Assembly: GCF_024362525.1 (NCBI RefSeq)
Contig: NZ_CP101458.1
Span: forward strand, 124,001-188,000
DNA length: 64,000 bases
Origin: Natrononativus amylolyticus
Lineage (GTDB): Archaea > Halobacteriota > Halobacteria > Halobacteriales > Natrialbaceae
Reading direction: 5' to 3'
Under the pieces are notes generated by a model. That model made no database searches and was not told the origin of the DNA. It saw only the letters and a program-made list of their open reading frames with translations. Both the position numbers and the translations under genes were made by a program. Positions 15,153-24,369 of the stretch are shown piece after piece (position 1 is the stretch's first letter; each line of letters starts with the position of its first letter).

Positions 15153-17135
15153 TCAGGCCTCGTTGTCGCCCGCTCGGTGTTCGCTGATGAGGCGGTCGAC
15201 CATCGAGGCGTTCTGCTCCTTTCGTCGCTCGGCGGCGCGCTCGCGCCAGTCGTCGATCACGGCCTCGACGTCGTCCTCGCGGGCGACGGCGAGTTCGTCG
15301 ACCTCCTGCATCGCGACGTCGTCGGCCGGGCCGACGGGAACCTCGCGGTCGAACAGGATCGCGTCGGCGATTTCGGAGAGTCCGCCGCCGTTTTTCAACA
15401 CCACGCGTGGTTCGAACCCCGCGAGTAACTCCGCCGTCGACCGGCCGGCGCCGCTGGCGTCGCGCAGGTAGACCACGTCCCCCGCGGCGATGCCGTACTG
15501 CTCGTCGGCCTCGCGGATCGCACCCTTGCTGAACTTCTCGACGACCTTCACCGGCACCAGCCCCTCCTTCTTCGCCGAGACGTCGCTGAAGTTCGAGTGG
15601 TCGAGCTTCCACAGCGCCTTCATCCGCTCGACCTTCTTCTCGAGGTCCGCGACTTCCTCGTGGGCCGCGTCGCGCTCGCGCTCGAGCTTCTCGGTCTTGC
15701 GCTCGAGGCGGGTCACCTCGCGGTCCTTGCGGACCTTTCGGCGTTCCTCCCGGCGGGTGACGGCGAGTTCGGCCTCGAGGTCCTCGATCGTCTCGTCGCG
15801 CTTCTCGAGGCGCCCCTCGAGGGTTTCGACGTGGCCCTCGAGGCGGTCGACCTGCCGTTCCAGGGACCTGATACGCTTCTCCTCGGGGGTGAGCTCCCGC
15901 GGCTGGTGGGTCGGCTCCTCCACCTCGCTCTCGTCGGATTCCGTGAGATCTCGGAGGACCGCCTCGACGCTCTCCTCGCCCGAGACGACCCGCGCGGTGA
16001 CCTCGTCGCGGTCGACCCCCGGCGGGAGTTTGCGGGCGATCCGCTCGAACTGGTCCTCGTGGGCGTCGAAGGCGTACAGCGCGGCGGCCATCGCGTCGCG
16101 CTGGTGGTCGTCGTCGTAGGGGTGTTCGCGGGTGCGGTGTTGTTTCTCGTCGATCGGCGGATCTCGCTCGGGGGTCCAGCCGGCGGCGTCGAAGCTCCGG
16201 CGGAACTTCTCGACGGTTTCGGGCATCGGCGTCACGTCCGCGGCGACGATCACGGGGCGGCCGCGCTCGACGATCCACTCGATCACGTCGGCCGCGTCGC
16301 TGGTGCGAGAGCTCCAGACGTCTAACACCTCGCCCTCGAGGCTGACGACGGCGACGGCGGTCGTCGTCCCCGGGTCGACGCCGACGACGACGTGGTCGCG
16401 CCGTTTTACCAGGGGTCTGAACTCGATGCCGTCGCGGCGCTCCCGTTCGATCTCGATCCGGACGTCGCCCGACCGGCGGTTCGAGACGGGGATGTCCGCC
16501 GGTCGCGCCTCCACCGTAAAGATCGCGTTCGCGAAGCCGCCGTAGGACTCGCGGACGTCCCGGTCGTACTCGAGGTTGTGGGCCTCGAGTTCGGACTCGA
16601 CCTCCCTGGCCTGTCGCTTGACCGCGCCGTGGATCCGCCGGGTGTAGCGGTCCTCGCTCCAGCCGCCCTTGCCGGTCGACCGCCCGCGGGAAACCTTGAC
16701 CGTCGTCGTGTCGGTAAAGGCGGAGACCTCGTGGCCGACGTTGTGGGCCGCCAGGCGGGCGGCCGCCTCGGCCTCCGCCATCGGCTCCTTCGCGTAGGGG
16801 ATGCCGTGACGTTTTGCCACCCGGGAGAGCGGCTCGGGCTGTTCGGCGCCGGTCACCTGGACCAGTCGCGTCTCGTCGGGCAGCGAGCCCAGGAAGTGGA
16901 TCAGCTGGTCCTTGTCGGCGGCCAGCTCGTACATGTTGTCCGTGGCGACGATCGCCGGCTCCTCCTCGCCGATCAGCCGCCGGAGCTTCCGGTGGGAGAC
17001 GACGTCGCGCTCGAGTCCCTCGTCGTCGCCGTCGTAGACGACGAGGGCGTAGGACGGCGAGTCACCGCGCACGTCGCCGCTCTGGATGTCGACCCCGAAG
17101 ACGACCGCATCAAGCGCACTCGTTCGCGTGCTCAC
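15153..17135 (-). CDS. DUF460 RNase H-like nuclease-fold protein
   Basis: A 660-residue protein of the archaeal DUF460 family. The centre carries an RNase H/RuvC-like fold: VVVGVDPGTTTAVAVVSLEG (~250-270) and IVAADVTPMP. An acidic HQRDAMAAALYAFDAH segment (~345) is where a catalytic Asp is expected. A long coiled coil (~415-505, LERQVDRLEGHVETLEGRLEKRDE) follows, then a C-terminal domain. It starts at GTG 17135, supported by a TATA box at 17157-17168. Probably acts on nucleic acid, but no activity is established for the family as far as I know. Confidence 0.88.
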   Translation of the reverse strand: MSTRTSALDAVVFGVDIQSGDVRGDSPSYALVVYDGDDEGLERDVVSHRKLRRLIGEEEPAIVATDNMYELAADKDQLIHFLGSLPDETRLVQVTGAEQPEPLSRVAKRHGIPYAKEPMAEAEAAARLAAHNVGHEVSAFTDTTTVKVSRGRSTGKGGWSEDRYTRRIHGAVKRQAREVESELEAHNLEYDRDVRESYGGFANAIFTVEARPADIPVSNRRSGDVRIEIERERRDGIEFRPLVKRRDHVVVGVDPGTTTAVAVVSLEGEVLDVWSSRTSDAADVIEWIVERGRPVIVAADVTPMPETVEKFRRSFDAAGWTPERDPPIDEKQHRTREHPYDDDHQRDAMAAALYAFDAHEDQFERIARKLPPGVDRDEVTARVVSGEESVEAVLRDLTESDESEVEEPTHQPRELTPEEKRIRSLERQVDRLEGHVETLEGRLEKRDETIEDLEAELAVTRREERRKVRKDREVTRLERKTEKLERERDAAHEEVADLEKKVERMKALWKLDHSNFSDVSAKKEGLVPVKVVEKFSKGAIREADEQYGIAAGDVVYLRDASGAGRSTAELLAGFEPRVVLKNGGGLSEIADAILFDREVPVGPADDVAMQEVDELAVAREDDVEAVIDDWRERAAERRKEQNASMVDRLISEHRAGDNEA

Positions 17136-17156
17136 GGGGGGCTATAGGGGTAGAAC

Positions 17157-17168
17157 GCGTATAAATCC
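17157..17168 (-). promoter_or_regulatory. TATA box of the DUF460 gene
   Basis: Minus-strand ggatttatacgc is centred about 28 bp before the GTG start at 17135, which supports that start codon. Confidence 0.5.
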
Positions 17169-17202
17169 GGCGCGGGTTTCGACCGCGAGTCGCCCGCCGT
17201 CG

Positions 17203-18135
17203 TCAGCCGTCGGCGTCCGGGTACGGGATCTCGAGGCGATCCCCGTCGTCGGGGACGAACACCCCCTCGCCGAACACCTCGCGGGCCTCCTCGAGGTGGG
17301 CGCTCGCGTCGCCGGCGTACCGCGAGGAGAGGTGCATCAGCGCGAGTCGCGTCGCGCCCGCCTCGCTGGCGATCCGGGCGGCCTGGCGGGCCGTCGCGTG
17401 GGCAGTGTCGGCGGCGCGGTCGACCCGGTCGTCGGCGAACGTCGCGTCGTGGATCAGCAGGTCGGGGTCGTCGGCGACGTCGACCGTCGCCGCCGTCGGG
17501 CGGGTGTCGCCGGTGTAGACCAGCACCCGACCGGGCCGGGGCTCCCCGACGACCTGCTCGGGGTCGACGACGGTGCCGTCCGCGAGTTCGACCGGCTCCC
17601 CCGCGTGGAGTCGCGAGAACGTCGGCCCTACGGGGACGCCGAGTTCCTCGGCGCGCTCGCGGTCGAATCGGCCCTTGCGGTCGTCCTCGACGAGCGCGTA
17701 GCCGGCCGAGCGGGTGTCGTGGTCGGTGTCGAACGCCCGCACCTCGTACTCCTCGGCGCGGTAGGCGACGTCGCCGCCGTCGACCTCGTTGATCCGCACC
17801 GGAAACGACGGGCGGTTGCCGAGCGCGTTGACGAGCCCCACTATCTGCCGGCGCGTGCCCCGCGGGGTGTGGATCGTTAGCGGGGCCTCGCGGTCGTTGA
17901 AGTCCATCGTCTGGAGCAGGCCGGGAATCCCGAGGACGTGGTCGCCGTGGCAGTGCGTGACGAACAGCTGGCCGACCGAGAAGCCGGTCCCGAAGCGCAT
18001 CATCTGGCGCTGGGTTCCCTCGCCGGCGTCGAACAGCAGCTCCTCGCCCTCCCGGGCGACGAAGACGCTGCTCGGGTTCCGCTCGGTGGTCGGAACGGCC
18101 CCGCTGGTTCCCAGGAACGTCACGCGCAATGACAT
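17203..18135 (-). CDS. rnz: Ribonuclease Z (tRNA 3' processing)
   Basis: A 310-residue metallo-beta-lactamase-fold endonuclease that removes the 3' trailer from tRNA precursors. It shows the N-terminal FLGTSGAVPT motif and the zinc motif HCHGDH (His61, His63, Asp65, His66). Downstream ligands include YTGDTRP and IHDATF, and a late His lies in LMHLSSRY. Length and motif order are those of short-form RNase Z. The gene is co-directional with DUF460 about 70 bp away. Confidence 0.96.
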   Translation of the reverse strand: MSLRVTFLGTSGAVPTTERNPSSVFVAREGEELLFDAGEGTQRQMMRFGTGFSVGQLFVTHCHGDHVLGIPGLLQTMDFNDREAPLTIHTPRGTRRQIVGLVNALGNRPSFPVRINEVDGGDVAYRAEEYEVRAFDTDHDTRSAGYALVEDDRKGRFDRERAEELGVPVGPTFSRLHAGEPVELADGTVVDPEQVVGEPRPGRVLVYTGDTRPTAATVDVADDPDLLIHDATFADDRVDRAADTAHATARQAARIASEAGATRLALMHLSSRYAGDASAHLEEAREVFGEGVFVPDDGDRLEIPYPDADG

Positions 18136-18348
18136 CGACTCTCCCTCCGCGCGCCGCGACTAAACCGGCTTCGAATCGGACGGCGCCTCGAGGTGTGTCG
18201 GTGACGTCTCGACGCGCCGCCGCCGTCTCGACCGAGGGGTCACGGACCGCGCCTCGCGTTCGGACCGAGCGTCACGACGCACGAAACGAAAACGACATTT
18301 TACGTCGATGGCCGTGTAACGGTCTGTTATCCACACCATCCCTTCACG

Positions 18349-19446
18349 ATGAGCCCCAGACTGGAGTCAGGTACGATCAAGCAACTCGCCGCCGTGGTGC
18401 TCGCCATCGTCGTCGTTCTGGCGGCAGGGGCGATCGTCGGCCAGGCGCCGGCGATCTTCGGCGCCGAGGTCAACGAGGAGCCGACCGCGTCGATCGAGTT
18501 CTCCGACCAGCGCAGCGACGGCACCAGCGTCGTCATCGACGAGGTGTCGCTGTCCGACGGCGGCTTCGTCGTCGTGACCGACGGTGCCGGCGAGATCGTC
18601 GCCGTCTCGGAGTACCTCGGCGGTTCGGACGACCCCCACGAGAACGTCACGATCAACCAGACCGCCGACGACGACCTCGACCTCCTGGGTCAGCTGACGG
18701 CGACGGTCCACCAGGACACGACGGGCAACGAGACGTTCATGTACGAGGAGTCCGACGGCGACGAGGACCGCCCGTACACGGAGGACGGCTACCCGGTCAG
18801 CGACACGGCGACGGTCACGATGGCAGACCGCCAGGACGGCGAGACGAGCACGTCGTTCCTCGTCGACTCCCTCACCGCACCGTCGTCGGCGTCGACACAC
18901 GAGACGATCGAGATCGTCGCGGAGATCAGAAACCCCAACGAGTTCACCTCCCAGCAGCACGTCGAACTCCGCCTCTCCGGGCAGGTGCTCGAGCGACAGG
19001 TGCTCGAACTCGAGGCAGACGACGCCCAGAACGTGACCTTCGAGATGAACACGAGCAACGTCGAGCCCGGAAACCACACCTTCGGCGTCTACACGGCCGA
19101 GGACGGCCTCCTCGAGACGATCGACCTCGAGTACGGCGGCCCCACGACCGTCGAGGTGACCGAGGCGAACGACTCGACCGTCACCGTCAACGCCTCGCTC
19201 ACCGCCGACGGCTTCGTCGGCGTCGAAGACGAGTCGGGCGACCTCCTCGGGACGAGCGAGGGCCTCGAGCCCGGCATCCACGAGAACGTCACCGTCGACC
19301 TCGAGGCGGAGGCCGAGAACGGATCGCTGACGGCCGTCGTCTTCGAGGGGGACCCTGACGACCCCGACGGCGCCACGCCGGTCGAAACGGACGGCGAGCG
19401 CGTCGAGGCGCCCGTTCCCGAAAACCAGGCGGGCGGCATCGAGTAG
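18349..19446 (+). CDS. Membrane-anchored surface protein with DUF7282-like domains
   Basis: A 365-residue protein. One N-terminal membrane anchor or signal (residues ~10-35) is followed by an extracellular region. Two related domains, about 45-165 and 240-335, share the pattern VTL.DGGFV.V.D..G...G.SE.L..G.HENVTV, as in the haloarchaeal DUF7282 family. Between them (~175-240) is a CARDB-like sandwich (APSSASTHETIEIVAEIRNPNEF). Many NxS/T sequons (for example NVTI, NETF, NVTF) suggest N-glycosylation. It is divergent from RNase Z. Function unknown. Confidence 0.82.
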   Translation: MSPRLESGTIKQLAAVVLAIVVVLAAGAIVGQAPAIFGAEVNEEPTASIEFSDQRSDGTSVVIDEVSLSDGGFVVVTDGAGEIVAVSEYLGGSDDPHENVTINQTADDDLDLLGQLTATVHQDTTGNETFMYEESDGDEDRPYTEDGYPVSDTATVTMADRQDGETSTSFLVDSLTAPSSASTHETIEIVAEIRNPNEFTSQQHVELRLSGQVLERQVLELEADDAQNVTFEMNTSNVEPGNHTFGVYTAEDGLLETIDLEYGGPTTVEVTEANDSTVTVNASLTADGFVGVEDESGDLLGTSEGLEPGIHENVTVDLEAEAENGSLTAVVFEGDPDDPDGATPVETDGERVEAPVPENQAGGIE

Positions 19447-19498
19447 CGGGGCCGGCTAACCGACCGATTCTTACCGCCGCCGTCCCTACCGACCGGCG

Positions 19499-20503
19499 AT
19501 GGACGCGCCGCTGTGGACCGAGACGTACGCGCCCTCGCTCGAGGAACTGCCACAGGACGACGCCCGCGAGTACCTCCTGCGGGCAGTCGAGGAGCCGATC
19601 AACCTCATCCTCCAGGGGCCGGCCGGCAGCGGCAAAACCGCGGCCGCGCGCGCGCTCGCCCGCGCCGCTCACGAAGACCCCGACAACGACTTCATCGAGA
19701 TCAACGTCGCCGACTTCTTCGGCCGGACGAAAACGGAGATCAAGAACGACCCCCGGTTCGAACACTTCCTGCGGGGGCGCTCTGCGCTCTCGAAGCGGGA
19801 CATGATCAACCACGTCCTCAAAGAATCCGCGAGCTACTCGCCGGTCGCGGGGACGTACAAGACGATCCTGCTCGACAACGCAGAGGACGTCCGCGAGGAC
19901 TTCCAGCAGGCGCTGCGCCGGATCATGGAACAGCACCACCGAACGACCCAGTTTATCGTCGGGACCCGCCAGCCGACGAAACTCATCCCGCCGATCCGCT
20001 CGCGGTGTTTCCCCGTCTCGCTGCGCGCGCCCTCGAGCGAGGAGACGGCCACCGTCCTCGAACGGATCGTCGAGGCCGAGGGCGCCGACTACGAGGCCGA
20101 CGGCCTCGAGTTCATCGCGGGCTACGCGGGCGGCGACCTCCGGCGGGCGATCCTGGCGGCCCAGACCACCGCCGTAACGGAGGGCGAGATCACGATGCAG
20201 GCCGCCTACGAGACCATCGGCTCGGTCGGCCGCGACGAGGAGATCGAGTCGATGCTCGACGACGCCGAAGCCGGCGCGTTCACCGACGCGCGCAAGACCC
20301 TCGACGACCTGCTCGTCGACGAAGGGCTGGACGGCGGCGAGGTGCTCGAGGCGATCCTCCGGGTGGCTCGCAAGCGCTACCAGGGCGCCGAACTCGCCCG
20401 CATCCACCGGCTGGCGGCCGATATCGAGTTCGAGATGGCCGAGGGCTCGAGCGACCGGATCCACGTTTCGCACCTGCTCGCGGAGTTAGGCCGAGACGCA
20501 TAG
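19499..20503 (+). CDS. rfcC: Replication factor C small subunit (third, rfcC type)
   Basis: A 334-residue AAA+ clamp-loader subunit that, with other RFC proteins, loads PCNA at primer termini. The Walker A is intact (GPAGSGKT, 40-47) and the SRC arginine-finger motif is present (168-170). Walker B reads LLDNAED (124-130) where clamp loaders normally have DEAD or DEAN, so the catalytic Glu is replaced by Asn. About 40 residues before Walker B (FFGRTKTEIKNDPRFEHFLRG) are also specific to this type. A TATA-like ttcttacc lies about 30 bp upstream. PCNA is encoded 25 kb away. Confidence 0.92.
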   Translation: MDAPLWTETYAPSLEELPQDDAREYLLRAVEEPINLILQGPAGSGKTAAARALARAAHEDPDNDFIEINVADFFGRTKTEIKNDPRFEHFLRGRSALSKRDMINHVLKESASYSPVAGTYKTILLDNAEDVREDFQQALRRIMEQHHRTTQFIVGTRQPTKLIPPIRSRCFPVSLRAPSSEETATVLERIVEAEGADYEADGLEFIAGYAGGDLRRAILAAQTTAVTEGEITMQAAYETIGSVGRDEEIESMLDDAEAGAFTDARKTLDDLLVDEGLDGGEVLEAILRVARKRYQGAELARIHRLAADIEFEMAEGSSDRIHVSHLLAELGRDA

Positions 20504-20863
20504 ATGGTCGAGAGCCGGATCACCGCGTTCGACCGGTTGTGGGCGCTAGTCGTGATCGTGCCGCAGATGCGGATACTGCACGCCGCCACCGTCACGGGAG
20601 TCGGCTCCCTGCTCAGCGTGTGGTCGGTGATCGGGCTCCTCACCGTCTCGCTGCTCGCCGGCGAGCTGTTGCTTCGGCGGTTCGGCCCCGCGATCGTCTC
20701 GCCGCTCTGGCGGGGCTTGCTGGGAGCGGCCGCGGGCACGATCGCCGCCGCCGTCGTTGCCGGGGCCGCGTTCGGCGTCGAACTCCCCGAACAGTCGACG
20801 GCCGTCGCCTTCTTGCTCGTCAGTGCCGCGATCACCGCCGTCTCCGTGCGACGACTCGAGTGA
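20504..20863 (+). CDS. Small membrane protein downstream of rfcC
   Basis: A 119-residue protein with three or four hydrophobic segments (~35-52, 65-90, 100-113). It begins directly after the rfcC stop, so it is probably co-transcribed. No family motif is recognised. The true start may be a later ATG. Confidence 0.65.
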   Translation: MVESRITAFDRLWALVVIVPQMRILHAATVTGVGSLLSVWSVIGLLTVSLLAGELLLRRFGPAIVSPLWRGLLGAAAGTIAAAVVAGAAFGVELPEQSTAVAFLLVSAAITAVSVRRLE

Positions 20864-20910
20864 GCCGGGATCTGTGGCCCTCTCCGCTCGGCGACGGGTC
20901 GGAGCGGCGC

Positions 20911-21486
20911 TCACTCGCTCGACTCTCGCGCCCGACGTTCGAGTTCCGCCATCGCCTCCGGTTTGCTCACGTACAGCAGGCCGATAAGGAGGCAGATTAC
21001 CCCAGCGACGACCGTGTCGTACTCCGCCAGCGAACCGCGGCCGAGATCGAGCGTTCCGAGACCGATGATTCCGAGCCCCGCGGCCGAGACGACGACGCCG
21101 AAGACCCGCCCCGAGAGGGAGACGTACCGCGACAGCAGCAGCGAGAGCGCGAGCAGGACGCCGGCTCCCAGCACAACGGCGAGCTTGAGGTCCAGCCACT
21201 CGCCGCCGGGCGCCAGTGCGGTCAGTATCCCCACGGAGATCGCCAGACAGGCGAGCAGCGCCAGCCCGGACAGCGCGTTTCGACCGCGCCAGCGGGTCCT
21301 GGAGACGTATCGGTAGCCGAGCAGGAGACACAGGATGGCGATCCCGCCGAGCCCCTGCAGCGCCTCTCGCGTCGTTGCCGCGCCCTCGAGCGCCCGGTAG
21401 CTCAGTCCGAGAACGATCGCCGCGAGCAGCCCGTAACACAGGAACCGAAACCAGCGCGGCCACTGCGGGCTTGAGTCGCGATCCAT
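20911..21486 (-). CDS. Multi-span membrane protein, hypothetical
   Basis: A 191-residue protein with about six hydrophobic segments (LCYGLLAAIVLGLSY, LGGIAILCLLLGYRYV, LALLACLAISVGILTAL and others) and a hydrophilic C-terminus. I chose the ATG at 21486 (MDRDSSPQWPRW), because the upstream extension overlaps the thioesterase promoter. It is divergent from the thioesterase gene. No family recognised. Confidence 0.75.
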   Translation of the reverse strand: MDRDSSPQWPRWFRFLCYGLLAAIVLGLSYRALEGAATTREALQGLGGIAILCLLLGYRYVSRTRWRGRNALSGLALLACLAISVGILTALAPGGEWLDLKLAVVLGAGVLLALSLLLSRYVSLSGRVFGVVVSAAGLGIIGLGTLDLGRGSLAEYDTVVAGVICLLIGLLYVSKPEAMAELERRARESSE

Positions 21487-21540
21487 ACGAACGCACCCCG
21501 CGGTGCGACCGAAAAAGCGTCGAAATCGCCCCGTTTCTAA

Positions 21541-21550
21541 CGGATTTATC
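21541..21550 (+). promoter_or_regulatory. TATA box of the thioesterase gene
   Basis: cggatttatc lies about 28 bp upstream of the ATG at 21575 and supports that start over the longer frame. Confidence 0.45.
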
Positions 21551-21574
21551 CGCCCTGTCGTGTTCCTGTGGGGC

Positions 21575-22012
21575 ATGCCCACGCTGCTCGAGACCTACAT
21601 CGAGAACCGCTTTCGGGTCCAGCCAAACCACGCGAACAACAACGAGACGCTTCACGGGGGCACCCTGATGAAGTGGCTCGACGAGGTCGGCGCGATGTCC
21701 GCGATGCGGTTTGCGGGGGAGACCTGCGTCACCGCGCGGGTGAACGAACTCGACTTCAAGCGTCCCATCGGGATCGGGGACACCGCCGTGGTCGAGTCCT
21801 ACGTCTACGACGCCGGGCGGACGAGCGTCCACGTCGCGCTGCGCGCCTGGCGCGAGGAGCCCCGCACCGGCGAGCGCGAGGAGACGACCGCCTCGAGTTT
21901 CACGTTCGTCGCCGTCGATTCGGAGGGAAAACCGACGCCGGTGCCCGAACTCGAGGTCGGGGGCGCGGAGGGCGAGCGGCTGCGGGACAGGGCGCTCTCG
22001 CGGGACCGCTGA
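21575..22012 (+). CDS. Acyl-CoA thioesterase, hotdog fold
   Basis: A 145-residue single hotdog domain of the YciA/BACH-type acyl-CoA hydrolases. Recognisable features are NHANNNETLHGGTLMKWLDEVGAMSAMRFAG, which contains the catalytic Asp/Asn region, followed by VTARVNELDFKRPIGIGDTAVVESYVYDAGRTS. It cleaves acyl-CoA to free acid and CoA; the chain-length preference is not readable. It starts at the ATG at 21575. Confidence 0.9.
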   Translation: MPTLLETYIENRFRVQPNHANNNETLHGGTLMKWLDEVGAMSAMRFAGETCVTARVNELDFKRPIGIGDTAVVESYVYDAGRTSVHVALRAWREEPRTGEREETTASSFTFVAVDSEGKPTPVPELEVGGAEGERLRDRALSRDR

Positions 22013-22061
22013 GAGCTACCCGAACCGGCAGGCTCTTTTCGCGCCTCTCCGAGGTGCCGGT

Positions 22062-22433
22062 ATGGCCTTCGCCGATCGTCTCGAGCAGGCCGGCGTCGTC
22101 GTCGGCTGTACGATCCTGCTCGCGATTCCGACCGCTGCGCTGATCGGCATCTTCGCCGACGTCGTCTTCCTTCCGCTCGAGTTGAGTCTCCTCGCACTGA
22201 TCCCTGGCTTCCTCGTGGGATTTCTCGTCCTCCGGTCGAGCCGGCTCACCTACGCCCACGTCTGGCGGTTCGGACTGACGACCTGGCTCGCGGCGTTCGT
22301 CCTCTGGGGCGTGTTCGACATCGCCCAGGACGAAACCGATGTCGCCGCCTCGCTCGCGGCCTGGTTCGGGGCGATCGGCGCCGGCGTCCTCGCCGCGACG
22401 GTCGACTGGTGGCGCGCGCGGCTCACCGGGTGA
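22062..22433 (+). CDS. Four-span membrane protein, hypothetical
   Basis: A 123-residue protein with about four hydrophobic segments: VVVGCTILLAIPTAALIGIF, LELSLLALIPGFLVGFLVL, WRFGLTTWLAAFVLWGVF and SLAAWFGAIGAGVLAA. It is co-directional with the thioesterase, 49 bp downstream, and convergent with the tRNA methylase. It looks like a conserved haloarchaeal DUF family. Function unknown. Confidence 0.75.
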   Translation: MAFADRLEQAGVVVGCTILLAIPTAALIGIFADVVFLPLELSLLALIPGFLVGFLVLRSSRLTYAHVWRFGLTTWLAAFVLWGVFDIAQDETDVAASLAAWFGAIGAGVLAATVDWWRARLTG

Positions 22434-22444
22434 GCGTCTCGCGC

Positions 22445-23530
22445 CTACTCGAGAACCAGCACGTATCGCGTGAGCGACCGGTGAACCCGCCGCTCGAAGG
22501 CGCTTTCGAGCTCCCATCCCGCGGCCCGCGCCTGAGCGGCCCACGACCGGTCGGCGACGACGACCGCCCGCGAGGCGACCCGGCGGGCCTCGGCGAGGGC
22601 GCCGGCGACGAGGTCCTCGAGGCGGTGGGTCGCGATCTTCGACTGGCGGCCGTAGGGTGCGTCGAAGACGACGGCGTCGACGGCGTCCGTTTCCAGTGGA
22701 AGGTGCGTGGCGTCGCCGCGGGTGACGTGGAACTCGCCCCGGGAGACGCCGACTGGAGAGGGAGTCTCGGGAGCCAGGAAGTGCTCGAGGTTCGTCCGCG
22801 CGCCCTCGACCATCTTCGCCTGGGCGTCGGTGCCGATCACGTCGGCGCCGAGCAGTCCCGCCTCGACGAGCACGCCGCCGGTGCCGCACATCGGATCGAG
22901 CACCGTCTGGCCGGGCGCCGCCCCCGCGACGTTCGTCACGGCGCGGGCGAGCAGCGGGTCCATGCTGCCCGGCTGGAAGAACGGCTTGTCCGTCGGCTTC
23001 CGGGTGCCGAAGTCCCTGACGCTCTCGACGACGAGCCAGCCGAGCGCGCAGGCGTCGACCGGCTCGCCGGTCGTTCTGTCCTCGTCGTCGCCCGCTTCGA
23101 GCACCTCGCCGCCGTCTTTCAACTCGCCCGCGGAGAACGCCGCGCGCAGCACGTGGTCCGGGTTCTCGAGGTCGACCGAGAAGCCGCGGTCGACCAGCAC
23201 CTGGCCCAGGACGCGCTCGGCCTCCCCGGTGCTGACGCCGGTCGACCCCTGCACGTCGGTCGCCCGGACCGCGACGCTTCCCTCGCGGTCGAGGCTCGCG
23301 GCCTCGAGAACCGCCCGCGCGCCCTCGACGCTGGCGTCGGCGTGGCCGAGGAGGTCGCTCGCCCGGCGGGTGTAAGCGAGTCCGCGAACCGCCCCGGGAA
23401 CCACGCCGCGGGCGACTGCGAGGCTGGGTGCGAGCCGGCGGATTCCGGTCGCGGCGTTGGCTGCCTCCCGGGCCGCGAACGCGTCGTCCTCGCCGCCGAA
23501 CTCGAGTAGATACACGCTCGTCCGTCGCAT
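22445..23530 (-). CDS. trmG10: tRNA (guanine10-N2)-dimethyltransferase (archaeal Trm-G10)
   Basis: Methylates N2 of G10 in tRNA with SAM. The 361-residue protein has an N-terminal THUMP-type region (~50-170), then a Rossmann methylase with motif I VLDPMCGTGGVLVEAGLLGADVIGTDA and the catalytic motif IV FDAPYGRQSKI, the DPPY-like form of this family. Homologues begin near MRRTSVYLLEFGGE, so the ATG at 23530 is chosen over 23578. Confidence 0.93.
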   Translation of the reverse strand: MRRTSVYLLEFGGEDDAFAAREAANAATGIRRLAPSLAVARGVVPGAVRGLAYTRRASDLLGHADASVEGARAVLEAASLDREGSVAVRATDVQGSTGVSTGEAERVLGQVLVDRGFSVDLENPDHVLRAAFSAGELKDGGEVLEAGDDEDRTTGEPVDACALGWLVVESVRDFGTRKPTDKPFFQPGSMDPLLARAVTNVAGAAPGQTVLDPMCGTGGVLVEAGLLGADVIGTDAQAKMVEGARTNLEHFLAPETPSPVGVSRGEFHVTRGDATHLPLETDAVDAVVFDAPYGRQSKIATHRLEDLVAGALAEARRVASRAVVVADRSWAAQARAAGWELESAFERRVHRSLTRYVLVLE

Positions 23531-23659
23531 CGGGCGGACAATGAGCCTACCGCTTCGGTTCCGCGAGCGACCGTTCACCGGCCGCAGTGGGCTCGAGACG
23601 CCCGATCGGGTCGAATCGCCTCACGTTAGAAACCGGATAGATCAGACATCGGTACCAAG

Positions 23660-23670
23660 CTTTATAAACC
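23660..23670 (+). promoter_or_regulatory. TATA box of tbp
   Basis: ctttataaacc (23660-23670) lies about 30 bp upstream of the tbp ATG, the clearest TATA element in the window. A second AT-rich element, cttaaatacg, follows it. Confidence 0.6.
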
Positions 23671-23695
23671 TTAAATACGTCTTTTTAAGCGACTA

Positions 23696-24256
23696 ATGAC
23701 GGATCCGAAGGACACCATCAACATCGAAAACGTGGTGGCATCGACCGGTATCGGACAGGAACTCGATCTCCAGAGCGTCGCGATGGACCTCGAGGGAGCC
23801 GACTACGACCCCGAGCAGTTCCCCGGGCTCGTCTACCGAACCCAGAACCCCAAGTCCGCGGCGCTGATCTTCCGGTCGGGGAAGATCGTCTGCACCGGCG
23901 CGAAGAGCACCGACGACGTCCACGAGAGCCTCCGAATCGTCTTCGACAAGCTCCGCGAACTCCAGATTCAGGTGAACGAGGACCCCGAGATCGTCGTCCA
24001 GAACATCGTGACCAGCGCGGACCTGGGGCGCAACCTCAACCTGAACGCGATCGCGATCGGGCTCGGCTTAGAGAACATCGAGTACGAACCCGAGCAGTTC
24101 CCCGGGCTCGTCTACCGCCTCGACGACCCCGAGGTCGTCGCCCTGCTGTTCGGCTCGGGTAAACTCGTCATCACCGGCGGGAAGAAGCCGGTCGACGCCG
24201 AACACGCCGTCGATAAGATCGTCTCGCGACTCGAGGACCTCGGCCTGCTCGAGTAA
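23696..24256 (+). CDS. tbp: TATA-box-binding protein
   Basis: A 186-residue general transcription factor that binds promoter TATA elements and recruits TFB. It consists of two direct repeats of about 90 residues, each containing the diagnostic EQFPGLVYR (~41-49 and ~132-140) and the A..LIF.SGK...TG or VALLFGSGK element. The acidic tail after the second repeat is short. Haloarchaea often carry several TBPs; this chromosomal, single-promoter copy looks like a housekeeping one, though that is inference. Confidence 0.97.
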   Translation: MTDPKDTINIENVVASTGIGQELDLQSVAMDLEGADYDPEQFPGLVYRTQNPKSAALIFRSGKIVCTGAKSTDDVHESLRIVFDKLRELQIQVNEDPEIVVQNIVTSADLGRNLNLNAIAIGLGLENIEYEPEQFPGLVYRLDDPEVVALLFGSGKLVITGGKKPVDAEHAVDKIVSRLEDLGLLE

Positions 24257-24369
24257 CCGACTTCTCGGTTTCCTAGACGGGACTGGCGACGCCGCGCGAC
24301 GTCCCGCCGTGATCCTCGCTAGCTCCGGCATTCGGCAGGCACAAAACGCGTGCCGAACTACCACCCGGT

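Noticed and set aside
15073-16278. Long minus-strand frame (401 codons)
   Set aside because: Arg-rich composition and complete overlap with the DUF460 gene in another frame. High-GC codon position 3 creates such frames.
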